Below are positions 34,186-46,460 of a stretch of 64,000 nucleotides of DNA, piece by piece (the first letter of the stretch is position 1; each line of letters opens with the position of its first letter). The stretch comes from Bostrychus sinensis (taxonomy: Eukaryota; Chordata; Actinopteri; Gobiiformes; Eleotridae). The position numbers were made by a program, and so were the translations under genes. The notes beneath the pieces are model-generated. The model was not told the DNA's origin and made no database searches. It saw only the letters and a list, made by a program, of their open reading frames with translations. Location: positions 27,109,206-27,173,205 of the forward strand of contig CM036252.1 in the NCBI GenBank assembly GCA_020698575.1, read 5' to 3'.

Positions 34186-35300
34186 CATCAAAGCAATGAT
34201 AATAATAGAAACAAATGGTTTTAATAAAACCTTGCAAGTAGCATGTTAAGTTTGAAGACAGTTGCGGGTATGCTAGGTAACACATTTTGGAATTACACCA
34301 AGTGGGACGGCATGAGAAAAATCAAGTCATGTTGCTTTAAGTTTTGAAATGATAAAACCTGGACAAGGATTTAAGCCAAGATAATTTCTGCACCTTCAAG
34401 TCTAACTTCAAAATTGGATGAAGCGCTAAATAAAAAAACTCAAAGCCACATTATTCTTTATATTGTCTATAATGTACTAAATGATGTACTATGAATTTTT
34501 AGGGAAAGTATTTTATATGTAAAACAAGCATTAAACCAAACTCATAACTTAGACATCAGCAGAAGATGATCTGCATTTTAGTTGCTACCGTGGAATATTT
34601 CTTTCCCTCTTAATTACTAGAAAAGTACAAGCCACTCCCATTTGCTGTAGCTAAGTAGCAGCATACAAACAACTACACTTCTATATTGGACACCATAATT
34701 GATGCATTATGCACTTTGTCATTTCGTGCACCCCTCTTTAAAGAGTGCATCAGGCTGAGCACCAAGGGAAAAATAAAGGGAATATGAGGTATAATAGCCA
34801 ATTTTTATCACTCTGATTGTGGAGGGAGAATGTATGTTGAAACACAGATCAGCACAGATAGGAGCAAATGCAGAGGAGTCCTTGCAAATGCAAGGAAATA
34901 TGGTGCACTAATGTTTACTCAAAAGCATTTGACAAAAGGAATGTGTTCAACTCAATTCCAGTTAGGCTGAACAGAATATATTTTCAACTGATAAATAAAA
35001 ATGGTTTATATTCTGGATGAAAAAAAATAAGTTTAATAAGGCAAACTGATTGTGTGGTTAGTAAGTGGGTAGAGAACATACCAGCTCCATCTGCTAATAG
35101 CTACATGGCACTGGATGCTCACAGGACTAAGTTGGGCCATCTGGAATTGTAGCAAACACCAAAGACTTACTCTTAAAAGTTGTTGTTTTTAAAACCTTTG
35201 CTTCCCCATCAAAGACAGTTAGAACTGAGGATTCAATTATTAATACAACACAATACAACCTCTGTATGTTGGCATTAACTTATCCTGCGATGACTTTAAA
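34186..35300. other. unassigned sequence
   Basis: AT-rich; nothing recognised. Confidence 0.35.
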
Positions 35301-36283
35301 CAGGGTAGCTCCAGGTTTTGTACTGTGAAATTCCAGACCATTTTTAGACTTTTTAATGCCACTTGTGAATGAAATTTAATTCCAGGATCACTGACAAAAG
35401 AACAGTAATCTGTATGAATTTTACACTAATTAAATATTCATACAACTCTGACACTCGCAGGTTTTGTTAAAATGCCTAATACAGATGAAATAACAGTTCT
35501 GCATTAAAAAATCATAAAACAAAATCATACATTTCACTGTAATAGGTTTTTCAATAACTGTCTTGTGATGATGTTTTTGCAACATTATGCAGCCCATATA
35601 TATGGTAGACCTGTAACAAAAGCTTTGGGAAACTTAAAAACTAAAGGCACATTTGAGTGGGTAACTTAAATATTTTTAAACCATTTATAATAGAACTGAA
35701 TGTGAATTCCAACTTGCAAATAAGACATACTGTACCTGTCTACTATTAGTTAATATGATGTATTATTTTAAAATATTCAGTATTTTTAACAAGTACAAGC
35801 TTCTAGTCAGGGCTGAGCATAAATGTTACTTCTTACTGCACAATGATTAATTTGATGACGTGATTTGTGTGGTCCTCTGTTGTCTTTTATTCCTCTGTTG
35901 TTTATTTAATTCTTGGTATTTATTTATTGCTATTTTATTGTATTACTTATTTTTGGTTTTACTGGTTCTTATTATTTAATGGGGACTGGTAGAGCTGAAT
36001 AGAGTAATTTAATTTATTGTTCCTTGCACTTTGGAAACTGTTTTGTTTGTAAAATGTGCTCTACAAATAAAGTGGATTTGGATTTGGATAAATGTCAAAG
36101 TGCAAGCATATATTCAATGATCTATATATTACCAACAACACCAAAAATACCTTTATTAAATTTAAGACCAAGATGAGCAGAATTTAATACCTGCCCATAA
36201 GATTTAATACTTTTAAGGCCTTGATTTTGACCACATCAAATTTAATACATTTTTAATACTTTTAAGACTTTGGGGCTGCCCTG
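35301..36283. mobile_element. probable hAT element with a nested retroposon tail
   Basis: Left end cagggtagctccaggtttt and right end, inverted, cagggcagccccaaagtctt form a TIR. 'taaatttaagaccaagatg' and 'aatacttttaaggcc' are subterminal. The flanks (actttaaa and tttaaaac) do not form a clean 8-bp duplication. A LINE or SINE 3' end is inserted at about 35840-36090. Confidence 0.6.
35840..36090 (+). repeat. LINE/SINE 3' end nested in the hAT element
   Basis: 'gttccttgcactttggaaac' then 'atgtgctctacaaataaagt' ending in ggatttggatttgg is the usual form of a LINE 3' UTR and tail. No coding part. Confidence 0.5.
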
Positions 36284-36954
36284 TTTAAAACATTAAGAAT
36301 GTTAAAAGATGTCAAAGAAGAAGACCATATTCCATCCATAGGCATTCTTTGCTTGCCATCTCACTTCTGCTTGATATGAATGCAACATCCTATCCACAGT
36401 AGTCATAACAATACAATTAAAAACAGTGTGTTGATTTTTGCTTGTGCAACAGATGAAAGCATCCCATCTGCAAACACGGGATAACCTAATTTTGAGCCTC
36501 ACTTCTTGCTGACTCTCTTCTTTGTCCACACAGGTTACTAGTGCCTCACCTCTGCATACCCCTGGTGTCATCTCCGACCCCAGACTGGCAAATTTATCAA
36601 TTTATATTCAGCGGCACTTGCAGTCAAAAGAAAAGGCTCCCAAAGAAAAAAAGATCAATTTTCCACTTTTAGATCTTGGCTTTCATCACTCCTGTCTGTC
36701 TCCAGGTTACCTTATTCCACAGTCTGACCGTGGCACTGGGCTAAGACAAGTGAAAAATACATAAAAGGTGAAGGATTCCAGAGGTGGCTCACTGTACTAA
36801 CAATGAGAGTGACCAGAAATATGTGGACCAGAGAAGAAATACTCAAATGTGTAACAATAATATAGTTAATGAACAGTTTACTTCAATCAAATACTTTTAG
36901 AAGGAGTTTATTTAGCTAATTTTTGTTTTGGTTTTTGGCAATTGCAGAACAAAA
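36284..36954. other. unassigned sequence
   Basis: Nothing recognised. Confidence 0.35.
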
Positions 36955-37100
36955 ACTATTGCTACTACTGCAATTATTTTTACCATTACACTAAAACTGT
37001 AACTACTTCTATTGCTGCTACTACTATTACTGCTGATACTGTACTATAACTACTAATATTATTAACAATGCACACTATTACTACTACTACTACAAAATAT
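36955..37100. repeat. ACY-trinucleotide array
   Basis: 'ctacttctattgctgctact' and following ACT/ATT triplets to 'actactactactac', interrupted by AT-rich bases. A flank with 'gaaaaaaagtaaaaa' follows. Same family as the arrays at 21055, 46208 and 47033. Confidence 0.6.
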
Positions 37101-37194
37101 GCTGAAAAAAAGTAAAAAATAAAAACCTTAACAAAAATGAAGTTGCCGAAAAACATATATATACATTTTTTGGGTGTTTCTTTTTTTTTACCAG

Positions 37195-37340
37195 GCTTTT
37201 TCCTATGCCAGATGCCCTTCCTGTCGCAACCCACCACATACTGTGAGTGGAGTAGGCAAAGAAAGTATATACTTCAACTGAGGTATGAACTGCCGACTCT
37301 TAGGTTGCAGCTGTTCACTTGTTGCCCTTATTTCCTCAAA
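37195..37340 (-). repeat. SINE-like fish repeat fragment
   Basis: 'gccagatgcccttcctgtcg' and 'caacccaccacatactgtga' match the repeat at 140-300. The minus-strand head is degenerate. Confidence 0.45.
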
Positions 37341-38336
37341 ATTGTTGTTGTACTTTCCCAACACAGCTTATTACAACAGAGTCATTAACTATGATTTGGC
37401 AAAAAACAGACTTTAGCTTAATGTGCTATTCCCAAATACAAAGTTAAATGAAGCTCAAGTTTTGAAAAAAATCAAGACATGGGTCCAACTATAGAAATGC
37501 ATTAGTAATATGACTAATGCAGTTAAGAAAGCACCTGTCTGGGGATGAGGATTATAATTAGCTTAACACTAAGACGTTTCTTTGAAGTGTTGAAGAACTC
37601 AAGTGAATAATCCTCAGAGGTGTCCATGAGTTTCGAAATCACATCCAAAAGGAAAGTCTTCCATGTCTGTCTTGGCTTGTAAGAGCACTTTTTTTTTTTT
37701 TTTATCAACACTTGCGCCAAACAGGAAAAGATAGGTTTTGATTTATAAGGTATTTCAGAGCCCTGAGAAAAATGTCCATGTATTTTTTAACCATGGATGG
37801 GAGCCCAGCAATAAAGCCTTGAGCTCTCTACACTACATTTACTGTGTTGCTTCGGTGTCAGATTAATTTTTAAAGCAATATTCCCCATTATTTTACATTG
37901 ATGTGTTATTCGTCTTTCTTTTTGGCCCTTTTTGGATTTCCACAACAAGTCATCTGCCTCCTAGTGTGCCATAATTCGCAGTTTGATTTATGCTGGATGA
38001 CGCAACCCTCTCTCTTTTTATCTGGGCTTGGACCACCACAAAGACTACCCTGGCTCGTGACCCTCTATGGATGGATTCAAGAGTGGGTTATTTGTAATCA
38101 GTGAAAAGTTTGGATGCAACAAAATCTAAATCTCATAATGCCATTCTGCCAATACTTTTGCTATAACAATACTAACAATACTAACAATATTTGATAAAAA
38201 AAAAAGAAAAAAGAAAAAGTGCAGCTTCATATTTAGGATGACATTGCAGTGGCAAAAATTGCTTGTCTCAGTTCATCTCACTCTCATTGCATTGCCACCA
38301 AAGTCACTTATAGGGTGGAGGATCAAAATTATAAAT
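37341..38336. other. unassigned sequence
   Basis: Contains a short 'actaacaat' triplication near 38170 and a T17 run near 37688. No gene. Confidence 0.4.
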
Positions 38337-38503
38337 GGGCCTCAATTCTCGATGCCTCGTCTCTATGATTCCTTAGCTGTTACTCCCACCCACAGAGGAA
38401 AGAGACGTGCTGTTTTTTCCCTATGGGTCTTTCTCCTCAGTGGGTGAGAGAAATTGCTTAGGAGTTGAGGCATCGAAGAGGCAAGTCCCGAGAATTGTGG
38501 CCC
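38337..38503. repeat. long imperfect inverted repeat (fold-back)
   Basis: The outer arms gggcctcaattctcg and, inverted, gggccacaattctcg enclose further matched blocks (gatgcctc with gaggcatc; cacccac with gtgggtg). The whole 167 bp can fold on itself with bulges. No target duplication found. It could be a small MITE. Confidence 0.6.
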
Positions 38504-39002
38504 AGCCTTTGCCTTTTTCTCTCCATCAGCTCTTCTGTGATTGGCTGTGGCTTTGGTGATGTCACTCCTTATTTGCATCTGCATTTATTTCACTCCACTT
38601 CAAATCATTGCTGGAAGTTGCTGGATTTGCGTCGCCTACCATACTGGTTTCCCTTCTTGTGCATAGGAAAGGAATGGTTGGCATTTGCTTTTGGTGTGAA
38701 TGCTTTCTTATACCAATGTCTATCTTTCCAAGTCATGCATTTCAATAAAACAAGCATGACAGTCACTGAACATGTATGAATAAACAGGTCAGGAGTCCAT
38801 AAGATGACTGGTTTGACATTCTCCAGTGCACACATATGATAAAAGCAATAGAAACCAACACACAATTTATAACCCTTGGTAATATGGCTCCTTCCCATCT
38901 CATTTCCTGGAATAAAACTTATGCATTCCAAGAACAGAGATTGCCATGGAAATGCTCCACACAGATTAACCTCAACAGCAACCATGTAATAAAGCACAGT
39001 GC
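38504..39002. other. unassigned sequence
   Basis: Nothing recognised. Confidence 0.35.
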
Positions 39003-39331
39003 TCAGTAAGTGTTTAGACCCTTCTGGATTTCTTATCTTTGCATATCTGCCACACTTAAATGTTTCAGATCAAGAAATACTTCTAAAAAGCTATCCAAAC
39101 CTCCTCAGGCCTATGTGCAAAAGTAAGGGCACGCCTTGTTAAATCATAAATTAACTGTGTAACCATAGTTGTAAGCTGAGAAGAGAAAGGCTTACAAAGT
39201 CATCTCTAAGGCAAACCATGATGAGAGGCATTGTCCACAAATGAAGAAAACTTGGAAGTTGGTGACTTTATCCAGGAGTGTCCCAAACACATCAACAACT
39301 CATCCAGGAGGTTAGTAAAGAACCCAGAACA

Positions 39332-39797
39332 TTATCTATATTATGCTTTGATTTATCCTTTTAAACCTATCCTGGTCACCTCTAGAGCCATTAAAAACAT
39401 GATTTAACTAAAAGACCATGTTTTCAATAATTATTTTACCACTGCTATAAAAAAAACAGGTGAAGAGACCAGCAAAGAGCAGTAGATTAGGAGAGCTGTA
39501 GTGCTCTCTTGAACACACACACAAAAAAAAGCTTTTTATGATGGCATTTTACTACAAAATGAAAAGCTGTGAGGAATCTGTGAAAATAACACTGTACACC
39601 ATTTCACAGGAAAGGCGAAGATTTGTAGAACCGAGCATCCTGAGGCATCAGAAACTCAGCACCAGGGAATATAGGAATAGTCAAACAGGTGTGAATGAAA
39701 CAAAACACAATTCCAGGTATGTTTATGATGAGGGAACAACATTATAACATAGTAGAAAGCTCACAAAAGTAAATCTTGCAGAACATATTCTCTTTAA
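39332..39797. mobile_element. TTAA-family MITE nested in the Tc1-like element
   Basis: The left terminus 'ttatctatattatgctttga' and the right terminus '...aacatattctctttaa' (TTAA 39794-39797) have the family TIR ('caggtatgttt.tgatg', 'ggaacaacattataacat.gta'). After TTAA the Tc1 sequence resumes ('agaactacaggcttcactca'), showing insertion at a TTAA in the host element. The interior matches the inverted copy at 41205. Confidence 0.7.
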
Positions 39798-39840
39798 AGA
39801 ACTACAGGCTTCACTCATGTCATTTTAAGTCTATGATTCA

Positions 39841-39943
39841 TGTTGTTTGCCTGATGAAGCCTCAGTGCCGAAACATTGCCATATCTCACCTGTAAATAAA
39901 TCTCAACTTTGCAAGTTCCACAGTGTGCGTGAGTTTTCTCTTC
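39841..39943 (+). mobile_element. 103-bp insertion with 16-bp target duplication and a hammerhead-like core
   Basis: Flanked by identical ttaagtctatgattca at 39825-39840 and 39944-39959, as for a retroposed fragment. It contains CTGATGAAGCCTCAGTGCC followed by GAAAC (about 39851-39874), which resembles the conserved CUGANGA...GAAA core of hammerhead ribozymes known from Penelope-like elements. An A rather than G after CTGATGA and a poor stem I mean a functional ribozyme is unproven. Confidence 0.5.
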
Positions 39944-40610
39944 TTAAGTCTATGATTCAACAATGATAGAGACAGGGTAAAAATGGCATCCATGTGAGAG
40001 TTTCAAAGTGAAAACTACAGTTGACCAACATTTGCCCCCAAGCAAATCCCCCAAGACTTTTGAGAAAATATTCTGTGGATTGACGAGACAAAACCTTTTA
40101 GAAGGTGTGTGTCCATTACATATGGTGTAATTCTAATACAGCATCTCATAAAACGAACACCATACCAAACATCAATGATGGTGGTGTGCTGGTCTGGGGC
40201 TGTTTTTGCTGAGTCAGGACCACATCCGGGATGACTTTGTTGATGTGCTCCTGAGGTAATTTTGGTCGTTCGGCCACCCCTGGGAAGATTCACCACTGTC
40301 CCAAATCTTCTCCCTTTGTGGATAATGGCTCTCACTATGGTTTACTGGAGTCCCGAGGCCTTTGAAATGGCTTTGTAACCTATTTCCTTTACTCATCTAT
40401 GCCAACACTGTGGTTGATTGCAATTAATTCATGGTTTAACAAGGCATGTACTTACTTCTGGACCACGTTTAGAAATCTTTTTCACTTAATATGAAATAAT
40501 TGTTTAAGATAGACATGATGATCGGAAACATTTAAGTGTAAATTGCTATATGTAAAAATACTGTATAAGAAATCCAGCAGGGTGTACACTTTCGCTGTGG
40601 TCCCTCAAAA

Positions 40611-41204
40611 TAGGTCAAGCTTCTCAAAAGTGGTGATTCAAACTCTCAGAACAATACAGAAGTAAGAATATCTGCTGATAAAGATGACAGAATTTGCAGA
40701 CCGCCATGTTTCGCTTTGTTTCTTAGATAAAACTGTTTTGTCTGAGCGGCTTGACAACTCACTGAAATTCAAATATCTCTCTCTTTTTTTTTAATCCCAG
40801 AGGAGGAATCTGTCTTCTCTTGTCTCTTCTGTTCAAAAAGCTGCCTGATGCCTGTGTGCGGTGGTTCACTAAACGTACACCGAGTGGGAAAAGTGAAGAA
40901 AAAAGTGATTGAGCCGGAGCTAAACTCGGCGCACTCTAATCAGGATGGGACATCATAAGAGATTAGGGACAGACGTGTTTATTTTTAGATTTGGAACAAC
41001 TAGGCCACTTATCTGTTTCAAAGCTGCTGCTGTGTGCGTTACTGTGACAATGTTTCGGAATGGCACGGGGATGTGCATTCAGATTATCTTCACAAACTTC
41101 GAAAACAGGAAACAGTACCAACACACATAGAATAAATGGGAAAAATATCAACAGCAGAATGACAACCCTACTAATAATTTGTGAAAAGTTATGATAAGTG
41201 GATT
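40611..41204. other. unassigned sequence
   Basis: Repeat-free around 40780-41060, with a possible conserved patch; no gene. Confidence 0.3.
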
Positions 41205-41760
41205 GGAAGTTTGACAGAAGTAATCCTTCTGAGCTTTCTATCATGTTATAATGCTGTTCCCTCATCAAAAACATACCTTTGTTGTGTTTCGCTTCATTCA
41301 TTGTTGGGTAATCCTGTAGACTCTGGCACTGAGTTTCTGAGGCCTCAAAGTGCTCGGTTCCACAAACCTCCTGCCTCTTCCACAAACCCCAGCGCACTCC
41401 AAGGAGCACTGTACAATCAGCAAGCCCTTTACATCCAGTCTGCTTTCATTCATTTATACAAAAAGCATACAGCTCTGTTTCCACTGATTCTGTGCAGCTA
41501 TTCTTTTCATTTTGTAGTAAAATGGCATCATACAAAAAGTAGAAAAGCAAGTTATTTATTCTTTAAATTATATTCAAAAGACCGCAACACTCTGCTGCTC
41601 TCAGCTGGTCTCCTCACCTGTTTCTATTTGGCACCAGTAGAGTACTTATTAAAAACTTTTTTAGTCAGCTAGTGTTTTAAAGGTTGTAAAATGCGCAATG
41701 CTGTTCTAGAAGCGATCAAGATTGGCCTAAAAATATGAACGCTTAAAATAATCCCTTTAA
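41205..41760. mobile_element. TTAA-family MITE, inverted relative to 39332
   Basis: Starts with 'tctgagctttctatcatgtt' and 'catcaaaaacatacctttgt'. The interior 'ttttcattttgtagtaaaat' and 'ctggtctcctcacctgtttc' is the reverse complement of the 39332 copy. The right end is at TTAA 41757-41760. The left end is decayed. Confidence 0.65.
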
Positions 41761-43511
41761 AGCTGGCAGTATTTCCTCATTTACTGAATGACAAAACACC
41801 ATACATAATCCCCTCTGTAAAAACCTTTTCATCTAATATATCAACAAAATGAACCAAGAATTTTAAACCTAGTCCTATCCAATATTAAGATTTATATATT
41901 TATTGTACATTTTAAGTAGATATTAGCTCATATCCATTGTTCATCCTAAAGGACAACAGGTTGGTAACAACTCCACTGACACCAACCGGGATATTTGGAT
42001 GAGGGACAAAAACTAATAACTCATTTCCTGATTCTTTCTTTTAAAACTTTTAATATGATAACTTGGAAAACCTTCCCAGACACTACATTTATCCAGGCTT
42101 TGGCACATAATATGGTTAAAACCACTAATTTACATTTTTTTCTTTCTTAATGCTAGATCCATTTCACGCAAAAATATTTGCTACGGAGCTATTGATAATG
42201 TCTATTAATATCTGTAGCAATTTAGACCAATTGAGACGAACGCTTGAGGGCTAATACAAAATGGTCTGCATTTGGCCCCAGTCCCATTGTTTGGACACTA
42301 ATTCCAGAATTCCAACAGCATACATTTACGCATTTACAATTCATATACTTTCATAACAGTTCAAAGCAGCTGTCCCCATCATAGTGAGCCAGCAGATAGT
42401 GGTGTGACTCAAAGATCAGTGTTGTATTGATCCATATAGAAGATTGAGGCCAGGTCAATCCATTTAGGGCCTCTGTGTGTGTGTAAACGGCTGAGAGCCC
42501 AGTGGACAAACCCAGAGCCCAGCTGGACACAGAACTGGGTCAATATTAGCGATCGATGTGAGGTCAGAGATGATCAGAGCTAATATTATGCCATAATCTG
42601 AATGGAGTGTGGATAAAGGGTTTATAGGGCTCTGTGGGGACCTGGATGAATGTGCTTGGGCAGAAGAGGATAGAGAGAGAAGGCAATGGATAAGGGCTGG
42701 TTTGAAATTTTTGTGCATATTTTAAGCAGACAATACGTTTAATAGACAGATTAGCATTAGCATTTTAAGAAAAACATGAAAATTGAGCTGTGGTTTTGAA
42801 AATAGTAACCAGCCAACTACTTGTCAGTGCCTGAACAGAGAACAGTAAGATTAAGACTAAGATTCATTTAAATTTTCAATTTAGCTGTTAATGAATTCCT
42901 TTTCATTTTTGCCAGTTAATGCTCACTGCTAAGTTGCTTAGAAACGAATGCAGCGACGTTCAAAAATATCACAATGAAATGCATTGCGGGTAATATAAAG
43001 TCTGTATTGATCCACACTCACTGAAAGTGGGCAGTGAAGTGCATGTTAAAGTGTGTTTCCAAATGTTGAAGAGAACTGGGACACACTACGCACTTGCGCC
43101 TCTCAGCGTGAACGCACATGTTACGAAGGTGAACATATTTAAAGAGGACACGGGAGTCAAAAGGGTTATAAGTCAGAGGTTTGTTTTATTTATTTGACTT
43201 GTTTTTTTGGTTTTGTTGAGTTTTTTTGGTTCTTCTTTAATTTAACAAAACCCCTCAAACAAAACCCCGTGCCCAAAGTAACAAAAGAAAGTTGGACACT
43301 GGGAAGCCGGGCCAACAAAACATAAGGACAGCGCGGTGGACAAGCCAACCCCTATGGTGGCAGCCACACTAATGCAAAACAACCTGAAACTAATCAACCA
43401 ATCAAGGAATTTTTTTATAATCGGATCAGATTTAGTCACGTGATCGGGTCAATCTTGTGTTTTATATCTACCACAAACAAAAACACAAACCACCACAGCA
43501 TGTAGTAGTGG
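41761..43511. other. unassigned sequence
   Basis: No named repeat or exon. A block around 42950-43150 is somewhat CpG-bearing. Confidence 0.35.
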
Positions 43512-43519
43512 TGTTGCAG

Positions 43520-44085
43520 TAGGGCTGGGCGAAAAAAGTAATTAATTTGATTAATTTGTGTTTTTTTAGTTTTGACAATGTCAAAAGATGCTTTATAAAT
43601 AATTAACTGCAGTGGAGATTGTGTCCAAGAGCTGCAGCTGTTAGTGGTGTTGTGGCTAATGCTAACGCCTACAGCAGCTTAAAAACTAAATGTGGAGACT
43701 CTGCAGACACTAAAAACACTAATAATCTCAGAGAAAAGAGTTTACCTTAGTAATGCATCTGTTTAAATGTGGCAGCAGTTTGGCCAAAACCAACAGCGTA
43801 GTGTGATGTGCAGCCTTCAGCGCCAACTTTACATGTCTTTGTTTATGTATGATAATTTGCCACATGCTCTGCTTAGAGTCTTTTCACAGGCCTCATATAG
43901 TATATAAATTATAACAGACCTGGCCTTTAGAAGCAGAGAGGGCTAAAACTAAAAGACTTCTATGTCTTCACTGTTGTCATTGTGAGGGTATATTTAGCAT
44001 AAAAATATAGCGATGCAATATGTTAGGTATCCTCACAAAATGCAAAAAAATATAATGAAAAAGATTGGTACATCCCTATCTGACA
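43520..44085. mobile_element. hAT element, same family as 3617, right end uncertain
   Basis: Left end tagggctgggcga at 43520. The interior shares 'tgttgtggctaatgctaacg', 'aacactaataatctcagaga' and 'catatagtatataaattata' with the 3617 copy. The expected right TIR is missing; the sequence instead ends near 'gattggtacatcccta', like a different hAT terminus. Probably recombined or truncated. Confidence 0.65.
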
Positions 44086-45116
44086 CACAATTTTTATGCT
44101 ATGCCTGACAAGAAGACACATAACAATGTGTATTACCATAGTTTGTCAATGTATGCTAATATTTGAAAGTCAATTTATACAAACATAAAAAAAATAGCAA
44201 ATTTTGTTATCTATGCTTTATTGGTTTGAGTTTGTCCCAATGTCAAAAAAATTAAAAAATAATATAAATACTTGATTAGGTCAGTCTTGTTAATAATCAA
44301 TAATATTCTTCCCAAAGCAGCTTGGCTCAAGATCATAACTTCTGTCTTAACTGTCTTCTGCGTCACTAAATTTGTCACATACTCCAACTCCTTGTAACTC
44401 AAACCCTACATAAAACCTGCTTAAACTTGAAAATGAATCCTTCCTGTCAACAGTTCATGATGTGTAAAAGTTCCTTTGGTCGAACATAGGGTCCGTGTGA
44501 TTGTGTGATTGTGCGATTGTGTGCGTGGACCACAGCACAGCAGACATGAGCCCTGCAGCTAGTATTAGCCTCAGCCTCACTGGTCTAACTGTAGTCTTAC
44601 TGTGCCTCCACTGGCCTTAGCTTCCTGTGGCTGCATGTGTTCTGGTTTTATCAGTGTATAAGCAGGTGTCTGGGCAGAGGATGAAGGGAAAAGTGCTTTT
44701 TTTTTTTTTTTTTTTACCCTACGTGACATAGCTGCAGGGTTAGAAAGATAAAACAACACCAGAATGACTGCAGTTTTAAAGGAAGCCTTGTTGCAGCCTT
44801 GTTCCACTCAATATGTTTAAATGCGGCGCGTAATACAACTATGCTCATAGCGCGATGAAAACCTCACAGGAAGATTTCTCATTTGTTGAGTTTACATGCA
44901 GGAGAGAGAAAACTAAATGCTTTCTCCACTCTCGCTAATAGTGCATTCTTATTATCTGGGTATTTTCCAGTAGCGCAAAAATCAAATATCACCAGTAGCC
45001 CACCATGATTTATTTTAGCCAATCATACCAATATTACATAGACAAACACCAAGCTACTATGAATCGATATTAAAATAGAGTAATAAATTCAGGGACTTTT
45101 TTAAATGCATAGCAAG
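44086..45116. other. unassigned sequence
   Basis: Includes a short gtgtgattgt tandem near 44492-44524 and a T run near 44698-44715. No gene. Confidence 0.4.
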
Positions 45117-45254
45117 ATCTACACTAACTTCTTGCCTGCATCTACTCTAATGTTTAGCCAGTACATATGCTAATGTCTTATCAGCATCTATGCTAACGTC
45201 TTGCCAGCATCAACACTACTGTCTTACCAGCATCTATGCTAACATGTTTACAAG
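45117..45254. repeat. 23-bp minisatellite, six units
   Basis: Exact 23-bp period with starts at 45117, 45140, 45163, 45186, 45209 and 45232. The unit is atctatgctaacgtcttgcc plus agc, with substitutions but no indels between units. The last unit decays. Confidence 0.92.
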
Positions 45255-46207
45255 TTTTGTTAAGAGTGCTGATAAAACCTGCCCACTTATGACAGAACTA
45301 CCACACCATTTGATGAGCCACCAGCAATGTGCACCTGAAAGAATAAGCTTGTGGCCTGACAAGATGGATTCTACTCACAGATCTGACAGGAATTTAGATT
45401 GCTGCAGGTGTGTTACTCCAATTGAGAAATTTATTATAAAACTCAGGATATAATCAGACTAAGGTTATCATTAAAACTTGCCTACCTGCATGCATTACTA
45501 TTGACTTTGTTGAAAGGCCATGTTAAAAAATGAAAACAGTTCAGGTCAGGCTGCTATTTCTGCCATGTCCCACATTTAAACTCTTCTTGTCCCTTATGGC
45601 GACATTGGAAGCATGTATACAGAACTTTTCCATATGGTTTTACACACAAAAAAGTATGGGGGAAACACTTGTCTGCTGAGAGCAAAGTGCTTCACCGAAG
45701 TGTGTCTACAGCCAGTGAATAATTCAGGATTAATTAGAGGAAGAGGCAGAGGGATGGAGGTATTAGGAGCCGCTGAAGTGGAAGTGTCAGCAGCTCTGGA
45801 GTGGCCCTGAAGAGGCAGAGGAGCGTGAGGCACCAGAGAGGCTCCATCAGTGACACTATAGGGGTATTTTTAATCTTAAGACCTTCAAACCTGTTCCATA
45901 TACAGTAGACATGGTTCACAGATGCTCTTAAATGCAGAGCTGTTTTACTTGAATCAGCTGAGCCACCAAATTAAAACACATACTTTTAATGGAAGGGGCA
46001 CTCCTTTTAGAGCAAAAATATTTTACATTTGTTGGCAAAAACGTGGCTTTCCTTACAAACTTTTCCAATTTCATTGAAGAAAAGCAAGCTCGAAATGCAA
46101 ATAAATGTCTGCCTAAATCAGATGAATTCTAAGACAGCCAGATTCTCATGGTTAAAGCCAACACTAACAAACATCATTACTGACCAAAACCAGCAGAATA
46201 AGTACTG
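45255..46207. other. unassigned sequence
   Basis: Nothing recognised; opposed open frames around 45600-45830 show no domain. Confidence 0.35.
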
Positions 46208-46460
46208 TTACTGCAAAATAATATTACTCAGGTATAAGTAAAAGTATTCAAAAATATACTTACAAACAAAACATAAGTTTACTTAGGTAGAAAGTAATGC
46301 TACTACCACTACTTCTACAACTACTGTCATTTCTATTCCCACAACCCACTCTGCCAACATACTTTTACTCATTTAGAAGGTTTTTTCTTCAAAGGATCAT
46401 GTTTGAGAAAAGTTTACTCCAAAAATTAAGTAAATTACTTAATTACAAGTATCTAGTTAC
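46208..46460. repeat. ACY array with shared flanks
   Basis: Flank 'aagtaaaagtattcaaaaat', then 'gctactaccactacttctac' triplets, then 'catacttttactcatttaga' and 'aagtttactccaaaaattaa'. The same order of flank, triplet array and flank is seen at 47033. Confidence 0.65.

Larger units (their letters stand above)
39003..40610 (+). mobile_element. fold-back Tc1-like element with two 5' ends, carrying later insertions
   Basis: The left arm (about 39003-39320) and right arm (about 40222-40605, read in reverse) are the same sequence. Both have 'ggatttcttat', 'cacttaaatgttt.gatca', 'gccttgttaaa.cat' and 'ttacaaag.cat', and both run into the transposase N-terminal coding region. The right arm on the minus strand encodes TVRAIIHK- and TVVNLPRGGRTTKIT-like residues of a Tc1 HTH domain, though the last half of a normal element is absent there. 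Between them, 40035-40215 is plus-strand transposase core (reading like FWENxLWxDETK and VWGCF). The element is therefore a head-to-head derivative with a breakpoint at about 40215-40222. It was later invaded at 39332-39797 and 39841-39943. Confidence 0.72.

Noticed and set aside
35301..36283. 8-bp target duplication for this hAT
   Set aside because: Flanks actttaaa and tttaaaac look similar only because of a shared tttaaa core; they do not match in register.
39851..39874. Functional hammerhead ribozyme
   Set aside because: The core motif is present, but the base after CTGATGA is A, the expected G-C pair at the base of stem II is lost, and I could not form a convincing stem I; kept only as a possible decayed relative.
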